Origin: Myxococcota bacterium
GTDB lineage: Bacteria; Myxococcota_A; UBA9160; PR03
DNA length: 22,374 bases
Assembly: GCA_030066475.1 (NCBI GenBank)
Contig: JASJBO010000037.1
Span: 1 to 22,374 of the forward strand
Direction of reading: 5' to 3'
Below the pieces are notes generated by a model that had not been told where the DNA came from, did not search any database, and saw only the letters and a list, made by a program, of their open reading frames with translations. Of the stretch, positions 1 through 10,933 are shown one piece after another; the stretch's first letter is position 1; each line of letters begins with the position of its first letter. The position numbers and the translations under genes were made by a program.

Positions 1-2398
1 GCTGGAGCCCACCGGAGAAGCCCATGCCGTGTCCCCAGGCGATCTGGTCGTTGGTGGTGACCGTGTTCGACGCCCAGTAGAAGCCGTCGCTCTCGACGCT
101 CACGAAGGGCCAGCTCTGCGGCACCGCGTCCCAGACCAGGTCGTGCATCACCAGGCCCAGCAGCTCCTTGCGGTTGGGCATGCGCCAGTCGTCGTGTCCG
201 CCGTCGTAGCCTGCGCAGCCCTGCGCCAGCGGCTGGTCGTTGAGCGCGGCGACCCGGTCGAGCGCCTCGGCCCAGACCGACTGGCCGAGGCACGTGGCGT
301 CCTGCAGCCAGGTGAGACCGGTGAGCGAGTCGGTGACCGTCCCGTCCCCGCCGTCGAGCATGCGGTGGCGGGTCCAGGGGACGCCGGCGCGCACGTCGCC
401 GTCGTCGCCGGGGTAGTAGGAGGCGGTCTGGCCGGTCTTCAGCACGTTGGCGGGGTAGGCGAAGTCGGGCGCGTCGCTCTGTCCCGCGCGCACCGGCCAC
501 ACGTAGTAGGCGTCGCTCTTGCGCCGGGTCCGGATCCACTCGTAGAAGACGTTCATCACCACGGCGTATTGGACCTCGAAGCCCCAGGTCGTGGACGAGA
601 AGTAGGCGAAGTCGTCCCGCACGTTGACGAAGCCCTGGAGCTCCAGCCAGGCCCGCAGGTCCGGGTGCCCCGCGTGGACCAGCGTCTCGAGCTCGTTGGC
701 GTTGGGCATGCGCCAGTCGGTGTCGTCGCGGTCGTACCCCGCGCAGGCCGAGATGTCGGTGCTGCCGGCGTTGATGGCGGCGACGAAGTCGAGCGCGTCT
801 TCCCAGGGCAGCCCGCCCCCGACGGTCCCGGGGTAGTCGACGGTCTGGTTGCAGTTGGCGTCCTTCAGCCACACCAGGCCCGTGAGGCGGTCGTGGATGG
901 TGCCGTCTCCCGGGTCGACGAAGCGCGGCGTGGGCCAGGCCACGCCGGGCTGGAGGGCGCCGTCGTCGCGCGGCGCGTACGTCGCGGTCTGGCCCGACTT
1001 CGGCACGCCGATCCACTCGAGCAGCGGCGCCTCGCAGCCCGCGTCGCGGTGCAGGTCGACGCTCGCCACGGTGGCGCTCGGGTCGCCGACGGTCGCCGAC
1101 GTCACCGTCACCGTGGCGGACGAGGCGACTCCGCTCTCGGCGGTGAGCGCGGCGCCGGCGGAGCTCTCCGAGATCGCCGGGCAGGCGTCGAGGTCCCCGG
1201 TCGCGTCGAGCCGGAGCACCCAGAGGTCGCCAGCGTCGAGGCCGTAGGATTCCGTGGTCCCGACCGCGAGGTGGCTGCCGTCGGGCAGCTCGCGCAGGCT
1301 CACGAAGTCCTCGTCGTCGAGCGCATCCGGTCCCCCGTAGCGCTTCTCCCAGACGAACTGGAAGGCGGGATCCAGCTTGAGGGCCCAGGCGCTGCCGGGT
1401 CCGACCGCGCCGGACACCAGGAACCCGTCGTCGGCCGTCTGCTGGAGCGCGCGCACGGCGTAGTCCCCGATCGTCTCGATGCGGATCTGGGACTCGAGGA
1501 GCCCGTCGCCGTCGAGCTCGAGCAGCCACAGGTCGGCGTTGCCCGCCGGCAGCGGCGCCGAGGTGCCCGCGACCGCGACACCGCCGCCGGCGATCGGGAT
1601 CGCGCGGGCCGGCAGCTCGACGTTCTCGATCGCCGCCGTGTCGAGACCGAAGGTTCGCTCCCACACGACCCCGCCGGTCGCGTCGAGGCGCAGCACCCAG
1701 AAGTCGCCGTTGCTGACGGTGCCGCCCTCGACGACGTCGAACGAGTAGGTGTCGCCCGCCAGCAGCCAGCCGTCCCCGATCGGGTGGAGCGAGCCGAAGC
1801 TCTCGACATCGAGCCCGCCGTACGCCTTCTCCCACACGATGGCGCCGTCCGCGTCGAGCTCGAACACCCAGAGGTCGCGCAGCCCCGGACCCAGGGCGTC
1901 GGTGACGCCACCGACCACGTAGCCGCCCTCGATCGGGACCACGGCCTGCGCCCAGTCCGCGGCGCCCGGCCCGCCGTAGGTGTGCTGCCACTCGATCAGC
2001 CCGTCGGCGTCGAGCTTCACCACCCAGGCGTCGTCGTCGCCCGCGCCCCAGGAGTCCGAGCGGCCGGCGAACACCACCCCTCCGTCGGCGGTGGCGCGCA
2101 CCGAGGCGATGCGGTCGCTGCCGCCGCCGCCGTAGGCGCGCTGCGCCGTCGGCTCACCGTCGGCGTCGAGCTCGAGGAGCAGCGCGCTCGACGCTCCGAT
2201 CGTTCCGGCTTCGGCCCCGATCACCAGGCTCCCGTCGTCGCGTCGGTCGAAGCTCGCGGCCCGCTCGCGTTCGAAGCTACCGTAGGTGTAGGCCCACCCC
2301 TGAGCGCCCGCCGCGCCGGGCAACAGCGCCAGTCCGGTCCCGAGAAGCAGCAGCGCGCGCAGTGTCGGCAAGGCGACATCCTCCCGCATCGACTCCAT
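1..2398 (-). CDS. Secreted seven-repeat (propeller-like) protein with two DUF1566 domains, C-terminus cut by window edge
   Basis: The minus strand is open from the start region to base 2 with no stop, so the C-terminus lies outside the window; about 799 codons are visible. Residues about 10-33 form a signal peptide (hydrophobic run LRALLLLGTGLALL, then GAAGAQG), so the protein is exported. The next ~400 residues contain seven blocks ending in LDADG/LDATG-like turns (WVVKLDADG, WVFELDADG, WVLRLDATG), mostly followed by W-E-x-x-YGG. This fits a seven-bladed beta-propeller. Two DUF1566 (Lcl C-terminal) domains follow, each with GDGT..D.LTGL.WL.DA.C, CAGYD, DWRMPN and YW/FSS-like motifs. Start choice is uncertain. 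ATG 2398 and ATG 2389 are in frame, but TTG 2371 has GGGAGG eight bases upstream and gives a cleaner signal peptide (L-P-T-L-R then the hydrophobic core). Ligand and function are unknown; an outer-surface or periplasmic binding role is an inference. Confidence 0.85.
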   Translation of the reverse strand, partial: MESMREDVALPTLRALLLLGTGLALLPGAAGAQGWAYTYGSFERERAASFDRRDDGSLVIGAEAGTIGASSALLLELDADGEPTAQRAYGGGGSDRIASVRATADGGVVFAGRSDSWGAGDDDAWVVKLDADGLIEWQHTYGGPGAADWAQAVVPIEGGYVVGGVTDALGPGLRDLWVFELDADGAIVWEKAYGGLDVESFGSLHPIGDGWLLAGDTYSFDVVEGGTVSNGDFWVLRLDATGGVVWERTFGLDTAAIENVELPARAIPIAGGGVAVAGTSAPLPAGNADLWLLELDGDGLLESQIRIETIGDYAVRALQQTADDGFLVSGAVGPGSAWALKLDPAFQFVWEKRYGGPDALDDEDFVSLRELPDGSHLAVGTTESYGLDAGDLWVLRLDATGDLDACPAISESSAGAALTAESGVASSATVTVTSATVGDPSATVASVDLHRDAGCEAPLLEWIGVPKSGQTATYAPRDDGALQPGVAWPTPRFVDPGDGTIHDRLTGLVWLKDANCNQTVDYPGTVGGGLPWEDALDFVAAINAGSTDISACAGYDRDDTDWRMPNANELETLVHAGHPDLRAWLELQGFVNVRDDFAYFSSTTWGFEVQYAVVMNVFYEWIRTRRKSDAYYVWPVRAGQSDAPDFAYPANVLKTGQTASYYPGDDGDVRAGVPWTRHRMLDGGDGTVTDSLTGLTWLQDATCLGQSVWAEALDRVAALNDQPLAQGCAGYDGGHDDWRMPNRKELLGLVMHDLVWDAVPQSWPFVSVESDGFYWASNTVTTNDQIAWGHGMGFSGGLQ

Positions 2399-2403
2399 TG
2401 CCC

Positions 2404-2418
2404 GCTTGCTTCGCAAGC
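2404..2418 (-). promoter_or_regulatory. Small hairpin in the leader of the secreted DUF1566 gene
   Basis: GCTTGC-TTC-GCAAGC is a perfect 6-base stem with a 3-base loop. It sits 5 bases upstream of the ATG at 2398, in the leader of the minus-strand gene. If translation starts at TTG 2371 it lies about 30 bases upstream of that start. It could influence initiation; its role is an inference. The rest of the 2399-2544 divergent spacer shows no clear promoter boxes by eye. Confidence 0.3.
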
Positions 2419-2544
2419 CCCATACCAGACCCCAGCGGCCACCGGGGGGCCGCTGCGCGCCGCCCAGGCCGGCTACGCCCCAGCCGCGCCCGCCCGGTGA
2501 GGCGCCCTGACGCAGCGGCGCCGCGCCTTCGCTACTCCTCTCGC

Positions 2545-3876
2545 GTGGCTGCCCGCGACTCGCGCCGCAGGTCCCGCGTGCCCGCCGGGCGCGTCGAGCG
2601 CTTCGCCCGCTTCGGCGTGATGCTGGGCGAGATGGCGGCGAGCGGTCTCTACCGGAGCGCGCGCCAGCTCGCGGGCGCCTCGGCCGAGGGCGCGGCCGAC
2701 GCGCTGCTGTCGGCCCCGGCCGCGCGGCGGCTGGCGCGGCGCCTGGCGCGCATGCGCGGCGCCGCGATGAAGCTGGGCCAGCTGCTCTCGCTCGAAGGGC
2801 CGGACATCCTGCCCGCCGAGTTCGCCGAGGCGCTCGCCATCCTGCGCGACGCGGCCGACACGATGCCGCCCTCCCAGGTGCGACGCGTGCTGGGCCGCGA
2901 GTACGGCAAGGGCTGGGAGGCGCGCTTCGAGCACTTCGAGCTCGATCCGATCGCATCCGCCTCGATCGGCCAGGTGCACGCGGCCCGCGCCGCCGACGGC
3001 CGCGAGCTGGCGCTCAAGATCCAGTACCCCGGGGTGGCGCGCGCCATCGACAGCGACGTGGACAACGTCGCCACGCTGCTCCGCGTGGCGCGGCTGCTGC
3101 CGGGCGAGCTCGACCTGTCGGCGATCCTCGCCGAGGCCAAGCGTCAGCTTCGCCAGGAAGCGGACTACCTCCAGGAGGCCCAGCACCTGCGGCACTACGC
3201 GGGCCTGGTGGCCAACGATCCCCAGCTCTTCGTGCCCGGCGTGCACGACGACCTGACCACCCGCCGCGTGCTCGCGATGGATCGCGTGTCCGGCGAGCCG
3301 ATCGAGTCGCTCGGGGCGCGCGGCGTCGCGCAGGCCCGGCGCGACGCCGTGGGGGCGCGGCTCGAGCGGCTGGTGTTCCGCGAGCTGTTCGAGTTCCGCT
3401 TCATGCAGACCGACCCGAACTTCGCGAACTACCTGGTCGAGCCCGGTACCGACCGCATCCTGCTGCTCGACTTCGGCTCGGCGCGCGCCTTCGAGCCGGT
3501 CTTCACCGAGCGCTACCGGCGGATCTGTCGCGCCATCCTCGACGGCGACCGGCCCGGGCTACGGCGGGCTGCCGTGGAGATCGGCTACCTCGACGGCACC
3601 GAGCCCGACGAGCGCGCCCGCGCGGTCGAGGACCTGATCCTGCTGGTCTGCGAGCCGCTCCGCCGGCGCGGCATCTACGACTTCGGCCGCTCCCGGCTGG
3701 CCGGCCGGGCGCGCGACCTGGGCCTCGACCTCGTCTTCCGCCACGGCTACCTGCACCCGCCGCCCCCGGAGACCGTCTTCCTGCACCGCAAGCTGGTGGG
3801 CTCGTTCCTGCTCTGCGCCCGCATCCGGGCCCGCGTCGACGTCCGCTCCCTGATCGAGCCCCTGCTCCGCGACTAG
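2545..3876 (+). CDS. ABC1/UbiB-family atypical kinase, COQ8/ADCK3-like
   Basis: About 443 residues. ABC1-family proteins are atypical kinase/ATPase-fold proteins linked to ubiquinone or other isoprenoid-lipid biology. Hallmarks visible in order: KxGQ motif (MKLGQLLSLEGPDILP), the alanine-rich nucleotide loop ASASIGQVH in place of a glycine-rich loop, ALKIQYPGV with the conserved Lys, the glutamate motif QEADYLQEA, and LLLDFGSARAF (DFG). The usual bacterial ADPHPGN catalytic segment is replaced by MQTDPNFANYLV, a form I associate with the COQ8/ADCK3 branch. The start is taken as GTG 2545, 11 codons before VPAGRVERF, where family homology appears to begin; the frame stays open back to 2362, but that extension is low-complexity Arg/Pro/Ala. 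GTG 2578 is an alternative. No membrane helix is evident. The gene converges on the small membrane protein gene, and the stop codons overlap. The substrate cannot be read from sequence. Confidence 0.9.
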   Translation: MAARDSRRRSRVPAGRVERFARFGVMLGEMAASGLYRSARQLAGASAEGAADALLSAPAARRLARRLARMRGAAMKLGQLLSLEGPDILPAEFAEALAILRDAADTMPPSQVRRVLGREYGKGWEARFEHFELDPIASASIGQVHAARAADGRELALKIQYPGVARAIDSDVDNVATLLRVARLLPGELDLSAILAEAKRQLRQEADYLQEAQHLRHYAGLVANDPQLFVPGVHDDLTTRRVLAMDRVSGEPIESLGARGVAQARRDAVGARLERLVFRELFEFRFMQTDPNFANYLVEPGTDRILLLDFGSARAFEPVFTERYRRICRAILDGDRPGLRRAAVEIGYLDGTEPDERARAVEDLILLVCEPLRRRGIYDFGRSRLAGRARDLGLDLVFRHGYLHPPPPETVFLHRKLVGSFLLCARIRARVDVRSLIEPLLRD

Positions 3877-4094
3877 CCGTGTGGCGCTAGCGCCGGCTTC
3901 TCCTCCAGGCCCTTCTCGATCGGCCACTCCGACCAGCCCAGGAAGTACAGGAACAGCAGGTTCACGCCGGGAATCACGATGGCGAGCGAGAACCAGCCCG
4001 GATACCCCATCCGCAGGCAGACCTTCCAGGTCGGGATCACGACCACGATGGCCAGCGCGAGGGCGGCCAGGGGATGCTCGATGGCGAACTTCAT
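3873..4094 (-). CDS. Small two-helix membrane protein, function unknown
   Basis: A 73-residue protein beginning MKFAIEHPLAALALAIVVV. ATG 4094 is preceded by GGAGGAG at good spacing, which fixes the start. Two hydrophobic stretches (about residues 8-22 and 35-54) are separated by a short loop carrying WKVCLRMGYPGW. The C-terminus is charged (EWPIEKGLEEK), consistent with a hairpin inner-membrane protein. Glycine, proline and tryptophan at the second helix entrance (GYPGWFS) resemble many small uncharacterised proteins, but I do not recognise a named family. The stop TAG occupies the same CTAG as the stop of the ABC1 kinase on the other strand. It diverges from glgX across a 189-base spacer. 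Confidence 0.75.
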   Translation of the reverse strand: MKFAIEHPLAALALAIVVVIPTWKVCLRMGYPGWFSLAIVIPGVNLLFLYFLGWSEWPIEKGLEEKPALAPHG

Positions 4095-4283
4095 CACGGC
4101 TCCTCCACCCCCCTGGGCCGATGCAAGCCCGGGGCCCGGAGGCGCTGCGCCTGGCCCCCGGAGGCGTCCCTCGGCGAGGCGGAAAGCATCCCTCGCCGAC
4201 GGGGGCCTGCGACAGATCGTCCCGGTCGAGGGGGCCGAGATCGCGCCCGCGTTCGGTATCGTAGTGGCACCCCCCGGAAAGCG
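4095..4283. promoter_or_regulatory. Divergent spacer between small membrane protein gene and glgX, with GC-rich hairpin
   Basis: Both flanking genes must be transcribed outward from here. Bases 4131-4158 form an interrupted inverted repeat: GGGGCC, a CGG bulge, AGGCGC, T, GCGCCT, GGCCCC. No run of T follows it, so it does not look like a terminator. No convincing -35/-10 pair is visible by eye. Just before the glgX start, GGAAAG precedes ATG 4284. Confidence 0.35.
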
Positions 4284-6406
<2,123 letters not shown>

Positions 6407-6410
<4 letters not shown>

Positions 6411-8608
6411 GCGCCGCCCCCCCGACGCCGCAGCTCGAGGCCGCCCGCCTGGCGGCCGGCGAGCTGGCCGAGCCGCAGCGGCTGCTGGGACCGCGCGCCG
6501 TCGAGTGGCGCGGTGCCAAGGGGCTGCTGGTGCGCGCCTGGCATCCCGACGCGCGCGCGGCGGAGTGCCTGGTGCCGGGGCGCGCGCCGGTGTCGATGGA
6601 GCCCGACACGGTCCCGGGGCTGTTCCGCTGCTTCCTGGCCGACGCGCCCCCGACGTTGCCGTACCGCCTGCGCCTGCAGTTCGCGGACGGCAGCGCCTGG
6701 GAGCGCGAGGATCCCTACCGCTTCCCGACCCAGGTGGGCGAGCTCGACCTGCACCTGTTCGCCGAGGGCAGCCACCGGCGCCTGTGGGAGGTGCTCGGTG
6801 CCCACCCGCGTACGGTCGACGGCGTGGACGGCGTGGCGTTCGCGGTCTGGGCGCCGCACGCGCTGCGCGTGAGCGTGGTCGGCGACTTCTGTCGCTGGGA
6901 CGGGCGCCTGCTGCCGATGCGCTGCCTGGCGGGCCCCGGGGTGTTCGAGCTGTTCGTCCCCGAGGCGCGCGAGGGCGACCTCTACAAGTTCGAGATCAAG
7001 ACGCCGGCGGGCGCGATCCGACCCAAGACCGACCCCTTCGCCCGGGCCATGGAGGTGCCGCCGGGCACCGCCTCGCGGGTCCACCGCGCCCACCACGCCT
7101 GGGGCGACGGCGTCTGGATGGAGGCGCGTGAGCGCGGCGACCCGCGCCGCGAGCCGATGTCGGTCTACGAGGTGCACCTCGGCTCCTGGGCGCGCGTGCC
7201 CGAGGAGGGGAATCGTCCGCTCGGCTACCGCGAGATCGCGCCGCGCCTCGCCGAGCACGTGAAGCGGCTCGGCTTCACCCACATCGAGCTGCTGCCCGTC
7301 ACCGAGTTCCCCTTCGACGGCTCCTGGGGCTACCAGGTGAGCGGCTACTACGCGCCCACGGCGCGCTACGGCTCGCCCGACGACTTCCGCGCCTTCGTGG
7401 ACTGCCTGCACCAGCACGGCATCGGGGTGCTGCTCGACTGGGTGCCGGCCCACTTCCCGCGCGACGACTTCGCGCTGCGCCGCTTCACCGGCGAGGCGCT
7501 GTTCGAGTACGACGACCCGCGCCTGGGCGAGCATCCCGACTGGGGCACGCTGGTGTTCGACTACGGGCGCAACGAGGTGCGCAACTTCCTGGTCGCCAAC
7601 GCGCTCTACTGGCTCGAGGTGTTCCACGTCGACGGGCTGCGCGTGGATGCGGTGGCCTCGATGCTCTACCGCGACTACAGCCGCCGCGAGGGCGACTGGG
7701 TGCCCAACCTGTACGGCGGCCGCGAGAACCTGGAGGCCGTGGAGTTCCTGCGCGCGCTCAACGCCACCGTCCATGCGCTGCATCCCGGCTGCGCCACGAT
7801 CGCCGAGGAGTCGACGGCGTGGCCGGGCGTCACCCGCCGCGTCGACGAGGGCGGGCTGGGCTTCACCTTCAAGTGGAACATGGGCTGGATGCACGACACG
7901 CTGCAGTACTTCGGCCGGGACCCGATCCATCGCCGCCACCACCACGACGAGCTCACCTTCGCTGCGATCTACGAGCACACCGAGCACTTCCTGATGCCGC
8001 TCTCGCACGACGAGGTGGTGCACGGGAAGCGCTCGCTGCTCGCCCGGATGCCCGGCGACGCCTGGCAGAAGTTCGCGAACCTGCGCCTGTTGCTGGCCTA
8101 CCAGTGGGCGCGGCCCGGCAAGAAGCTGCTGTTCATGGGCTCCGAGCTGGCGCCCGACCACGAGTGGGACCACACCACCAGCCTCGACTGGCAGCTCGCC
8201 GACGACCCCCAGCGCGCGGGGCTGGCGGCGCTGCTCGAGGCGCTCGGCGCGCTCTACCGCGAGCACCCCTGTCTGTGGCGCGGCGATCCCGATCCCGAGA
8301 GCTTCGCGTGGATCGACTGCGCCGATCGCGACCAGTCGGTCGTCTCGTTTCTGCGCGAGGCGGGCGACGACCTGCTGGTGGTGGTGCTCAACGCGACACC
8401 CGCGCCCCGCGACGACTACCGCATCGGCGCCCCAGCGCCGGGGACCTGGGTGCAGCGGCTCAACACCGACGAGGGACGCTTCGGGGGCAGCGGCCATGCG
8501 GCGCGGGAGCGCGTCCCGAGCGAGCCGGTGCCGGCCCACGGCTTCCCCCAGTCGCTGCGGCTGACGCTGCCGCCGCTGGGCGCGCTGGTCCTCGAGCGGG
8601 AGGACTGA
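6407..8608 (+). CDS. glgB: 1,4-alpha-glucan branching enzyme (GlgB, GH13)
   Basis: A 733-residue enzyme, matching the usual ~730 residues of full-length GlgB. It cuts alpha-1,4 chains and re-attaches the oligosaccharide through alpha-1,6 links. Two N-terminal beta-sandwich modules are visible: N1 about residues 10-110, with DPYRFP, and a CBM48 about 115-220, with [20 protein letters not shown]. Barrel motifs follow: [26 protein letters not shown], nucleophile Asp414 in [16 protein letters not shown], acid/base Glu467 in AEEST, and Asp535 in [10 protein letters not shown]. Their spacings (53 and 121 residues) equal those of E. coli GlgB (405/458/526, family knowledge). GTG 6407 overlaps the glgX stop in GTGA, which implies translational coupling. 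Its own TGA overlaps the malQ ATG in TGATG. Confidence 0.97.
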
Positions 8609-10809
8609 TGCCGCGGCGGCCGGCGCTGGCCGCGCTCTGCGAGCGGGCCGGCGTGCTTCCCGACTACAGCGAGGCGGGGACCGGCCTGCGGCGCCGCGTC
8701 TCCGACCCCACCCGCGCGGCGCTGCTGGCCGCGATGGGTTGGGACGCCTCGACCGAGGCGGCGGCGCGCGCCTCGCTGGCCGCCTGGGAGGCAGAGCGGG
8801 CCGCCCGGCTGATCGAGCCGGTGGCGGTCGAGCCGCCGGGTCGGGGCCGCCGCCGGCTGCGGGTCTGCGTGCCGTCCGAGGCGCGTGGGCCGCTCGACTG
8901 GGAGCTGGTGGTGCACCTCGAGTCCGGCCAGGAGCTGCGCCGCGCGGGGCGCACCCGCCGGCGTCCCGTGCTCGGGCTGGCGCTGCCCGGTGCGCGCGAG
9001 ACGGGCTACCACCGCGTCGAGCTGACCCTGTGCGATGCGCGGGGGAGCTGGCGCGCGGAGCAGCGCCGCATCGCGGTCCCGGCGCGCTGCGTCGGCCCCG
9101 CCGAGAAGCTCGGGGCCCCCGGGGCCCGCGCGTTCGGGCTGTGGACGCATCTGTATGCGGTGCGAGGCGCGCGCGGCACCGGCGCCGGTGAGTTCGGCGA
9201 CCTGCGCCGCCTGTGTCGGCTTGCGGGCACTGGCGGCGCCGACTTCGTCGGGCTGAACCCGCTGCACGCGCTGTGGAACCGCGGCGCCGCGGTGAGCCCC
9301 TACGCGCCCGTGAGCCGCCTGTACCGCAACGACCTCTACCTCGACCTCGAGGCCGTGCCCGAGCAGGCGGACGGGCCCGACCTGCTCGCCGGACGGCGCC
9401 TGCGCAACGCGCTGACGCGCCTGCGCGCGGCGGACCGGATCGACTACGACGCGATCCGCGCGCTGCGTCGCCCGGTGCTGGAGACCCTGCACCGCCGCTT
9501 CGTGCGCCGCCACGGCGGCGGGACGACCGCGCGCGGCCGCGCCTACCGGCGCTACCGGGCCCGCGAGGGCGAGCCGCTCGACGACTTCGCCACCTTCGTG
9601 GCGATCGCCGAGCAGCGCGGCCAGCGCGACTGGCGCCGCTGGCCGGCCCGCCTGCGCGATCCCCGCAGCGCCGCGGTGCGCCAGTTCCGGGCCGCGCACG
9701 CGCACGCCGTGGACTTCCAGCGCTGGCTCCAGTTCGAGCTCGACCGGCAGCTCGGCCGCGCGGCCGCGCACGCTCGCCGCGCCGGGCTGCGGATCGGGCT
9801 CTACACCGACCTGGCCGTCGGCAGCGACGCCGGCGGGAGCGACGCCTGGTCGGGCGGCGGCGTCTACGCGCTCGACGCGAGCGCCGGCGCGCCGCCCGAC
9901 GGCTTCAACCCCGCCGGGCAGGACTGGGGCTTTCCGCCTCTGGACCCCCACCGCCTGCGCGACGCGGGCTACGCGCCCTGGGTCCGGGTGCTGCGCGCCT
10001 CGTTCGCACACGCGGGAGCCGTGCGCATCGACCACGCGCTGGGGCTGCACCGGCTCTACTGGGTGCCGCGCGGCGCCTCCGCGCGCGCGGGTGGCTACGT
10101 CCGCTATCCCGAGGCCGACCTGCTCGGCATCCTCGCGCTCGAGAGCCGGCGCCACGACGCCCTGGTGATCGGCGAGGACCTGGGCACCGTGCCGCGGGGC
10201 CTGGGCGCCCGGCTGGCGCGACGCGGTGTGCTCTCGTCGCGCGTCCTCTACTTCGAGCGCCGCGGAACGAGCTTCCGCCCGGCGCGCAGCTACTCGCGGC
10301 GCGCCCTGGTCACCGCCAACACCCACGACCTGGCCCCGCTGGCGGGCTGGGCCGAGGGGCGCGACCTGGTGCTGCGGCGCCGCGCCGGCGCGATCGCCAG
10401 CGACGCGGCCCTGGCGCGCGCCCTGGCCGAGCGGCGCCGCGACGTCGCGGCGCTCGAGCGCCGCCTGCGCACCGAGCGGATCCTGGACGACGCCACCGAC
10501 CTCTGCGCCGCCGTGACCGCGTTCCTGCGCCGCACGCCCGCGCCGCTGGTCGGGCTCTCCCTGGACGACCTCGCCGGCGAGCGCGACCCCGTCAACCTCC
10601 CAGGCGTCCCCCCCAGCCAGCACCCGAGCTGGACCCGCCGCATGACCCGCACCCTTGAGTCCCTGGCGAGAGACCCCGAGGTGCGCCGGCTCCTGGAGCT
10701 GGCCCGGAGGCATCGACCACGTCCCGCCGGCCGGCCAGCCTCGGGGAGGCGCACGAGGTCGCCCGCGCAAGCGAAGCCGCGCAGCGGCGGAGCGCGCAGC
10801 GAGCCGTAG
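8608..10809 (+). CDS. malQ: 4-alpha-glucanotransferase (amylomaltase, MalQ, GH77)
   Basis: A 733-residue cytoplasmic disproportionating enzyme that transfers maltodextrin segments between glucans and releases glucose. An N-terminal extension (about residues 1-160) matches the long bacterial MalQ form, not the short plant/Thermus form. GH77 motifs are present: GFNPAGQDWGFPPLDP near residue 435, nucleophile Asp475 in RIDHALGL, acid/base Glu523 in GEDLGTVP, and Asp574 in TANTHDLAPLAGW. The loop SPYAPVSRLYRNDLYLD matches the family's SPY.P.SR..-N motif. The start ATG overlaps the glgB stop (TGATG), so it is the last gene of the coupled operon. The C-terminus is odd. After the normal ending near RRLLELARR, about 25-30 extra residues rich in Arg/Ser/Gly are encoded by the first copy of a 66-base repeat (10766-10831), suggesting the original stop was lost to repeat insertion. 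Confidence 0.93.
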   Translation: MPRRPALAALCERAGVLPDYSEAGTGLRRRVSDPTRAALLAAMGWDASTEAAARASLAAWEAERAARLIEPVAVEPPGRGRRRLRVCVPSEARGPLDWELVVHLESGQELRRAGRTRRRPVLGLALPGARETGYHRVELTLCDARGSWRAEQRRIAVPARCVGPAEKLGAPGARAFGLWTHLYAVRGARGTGAGEFGDLRRLCRLAGTGGADFVGLNPLHALWNRGAAVSPYAPVSRLYRNDLYLDLEAVPEQADGPDLLAGRRLRNALTRLRAADRIDYDAIRALRRPVLETLHRRFVRRHGGGTTARGRAYRRYRAREGEPLDDFATFVAIAEQRGQRDWRRWPARLRDPRSAAVRQFRAAHAHAVDFQRWLQFELDRQLGRAAAHARRAGLRIGLYTDLAVGSDAGGSDAWSGGGVYALDASAGAPPDGFNPAGQDWGFPPLDPHRLRDAGYAPWVRVLRASFAHAGAVRIDHALGLHRLYWVPRGASARAGGYVRYPEADLLGILALESRRHDALVIGEDLGTVPRGLGARLARRGVLSSRVLYFERRGTSFRPARSYSRRALVTANTHDLAPLAGWAEGRDLVLRRRAGAIASDAALARALAERRRDVAALERRLRTERILDDATDLCAAVTAFLRRTPAPLVGLSLDDLAGERDPVNLPGVPPSQHPSWTRRMTRTLESLARDPEVRRLLELARRHRPRPAGRPASGRRTRSPAQAKPRSGGARSEP

Positions 10810-10831
10810 GCGAGCGAAGTCCATCAGGCCG
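10766..10831. repeat. GC-rich 66-base repeat, copy 1
   Basis: The unit begins CGCAAGCG and ends CATCAGGCCG. It differs from copy 2 at only 3 of 66 positions. It contains an internal hairpin GCCGC-GCA-GCGGC (10776-10788) and the block GGAGCGCGCAGCGAG. The 3' end of malQ, including its stop at 10807-10809, lies in this copy. On the minus strand the same bases would read F-A-R-L-R-L-A-A-R-S, an artefact peptide. Confidence 0.85.
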
Positions 10832-10866
10832 TCTTCGCCCAGCAACGAGCCCCCTGAAGGCACCCC

Positions 10867-10932
10867 CGCAAGCGCAGCCGCGCAGCGGCGGAGCGCGCAG
10901 CGAGCCGCAGGCGAGCGAAGTCCACCAGGCCG
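10867..10932. repeat. GC-rich 66-base repeat, copy 2
   Basis: Same length and order as copy 1, starting 101 bases later in direct orientation, with three substitutions (A to C, T to C, T to C). The 35 bases between the copies are not repeated. It is wholly intergenic between malQ and the glycosyltransferase gene. Near-identity implies recent duplication or homogenisation by a genome-wide repeat family. Confidence 0.85.
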
Positions 10933-10933
10933 C

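Noticed and set aside
29..2500. 823-residue plus-strand open frame
   Set aside because: It is antisense to the secreted DUF1566 protein, has Val/Gly/Arg/His-rich low-complexity composition and no motif; high GC removes stops from the opposite strand.
2362..2544. N-terminal extension of the ABC1 kinase to ATG 2362
   Set aside because: The extension overlaps the divergent gene's signal-peptide region and is low-complexity; family homology starts near VPAGRVERF.
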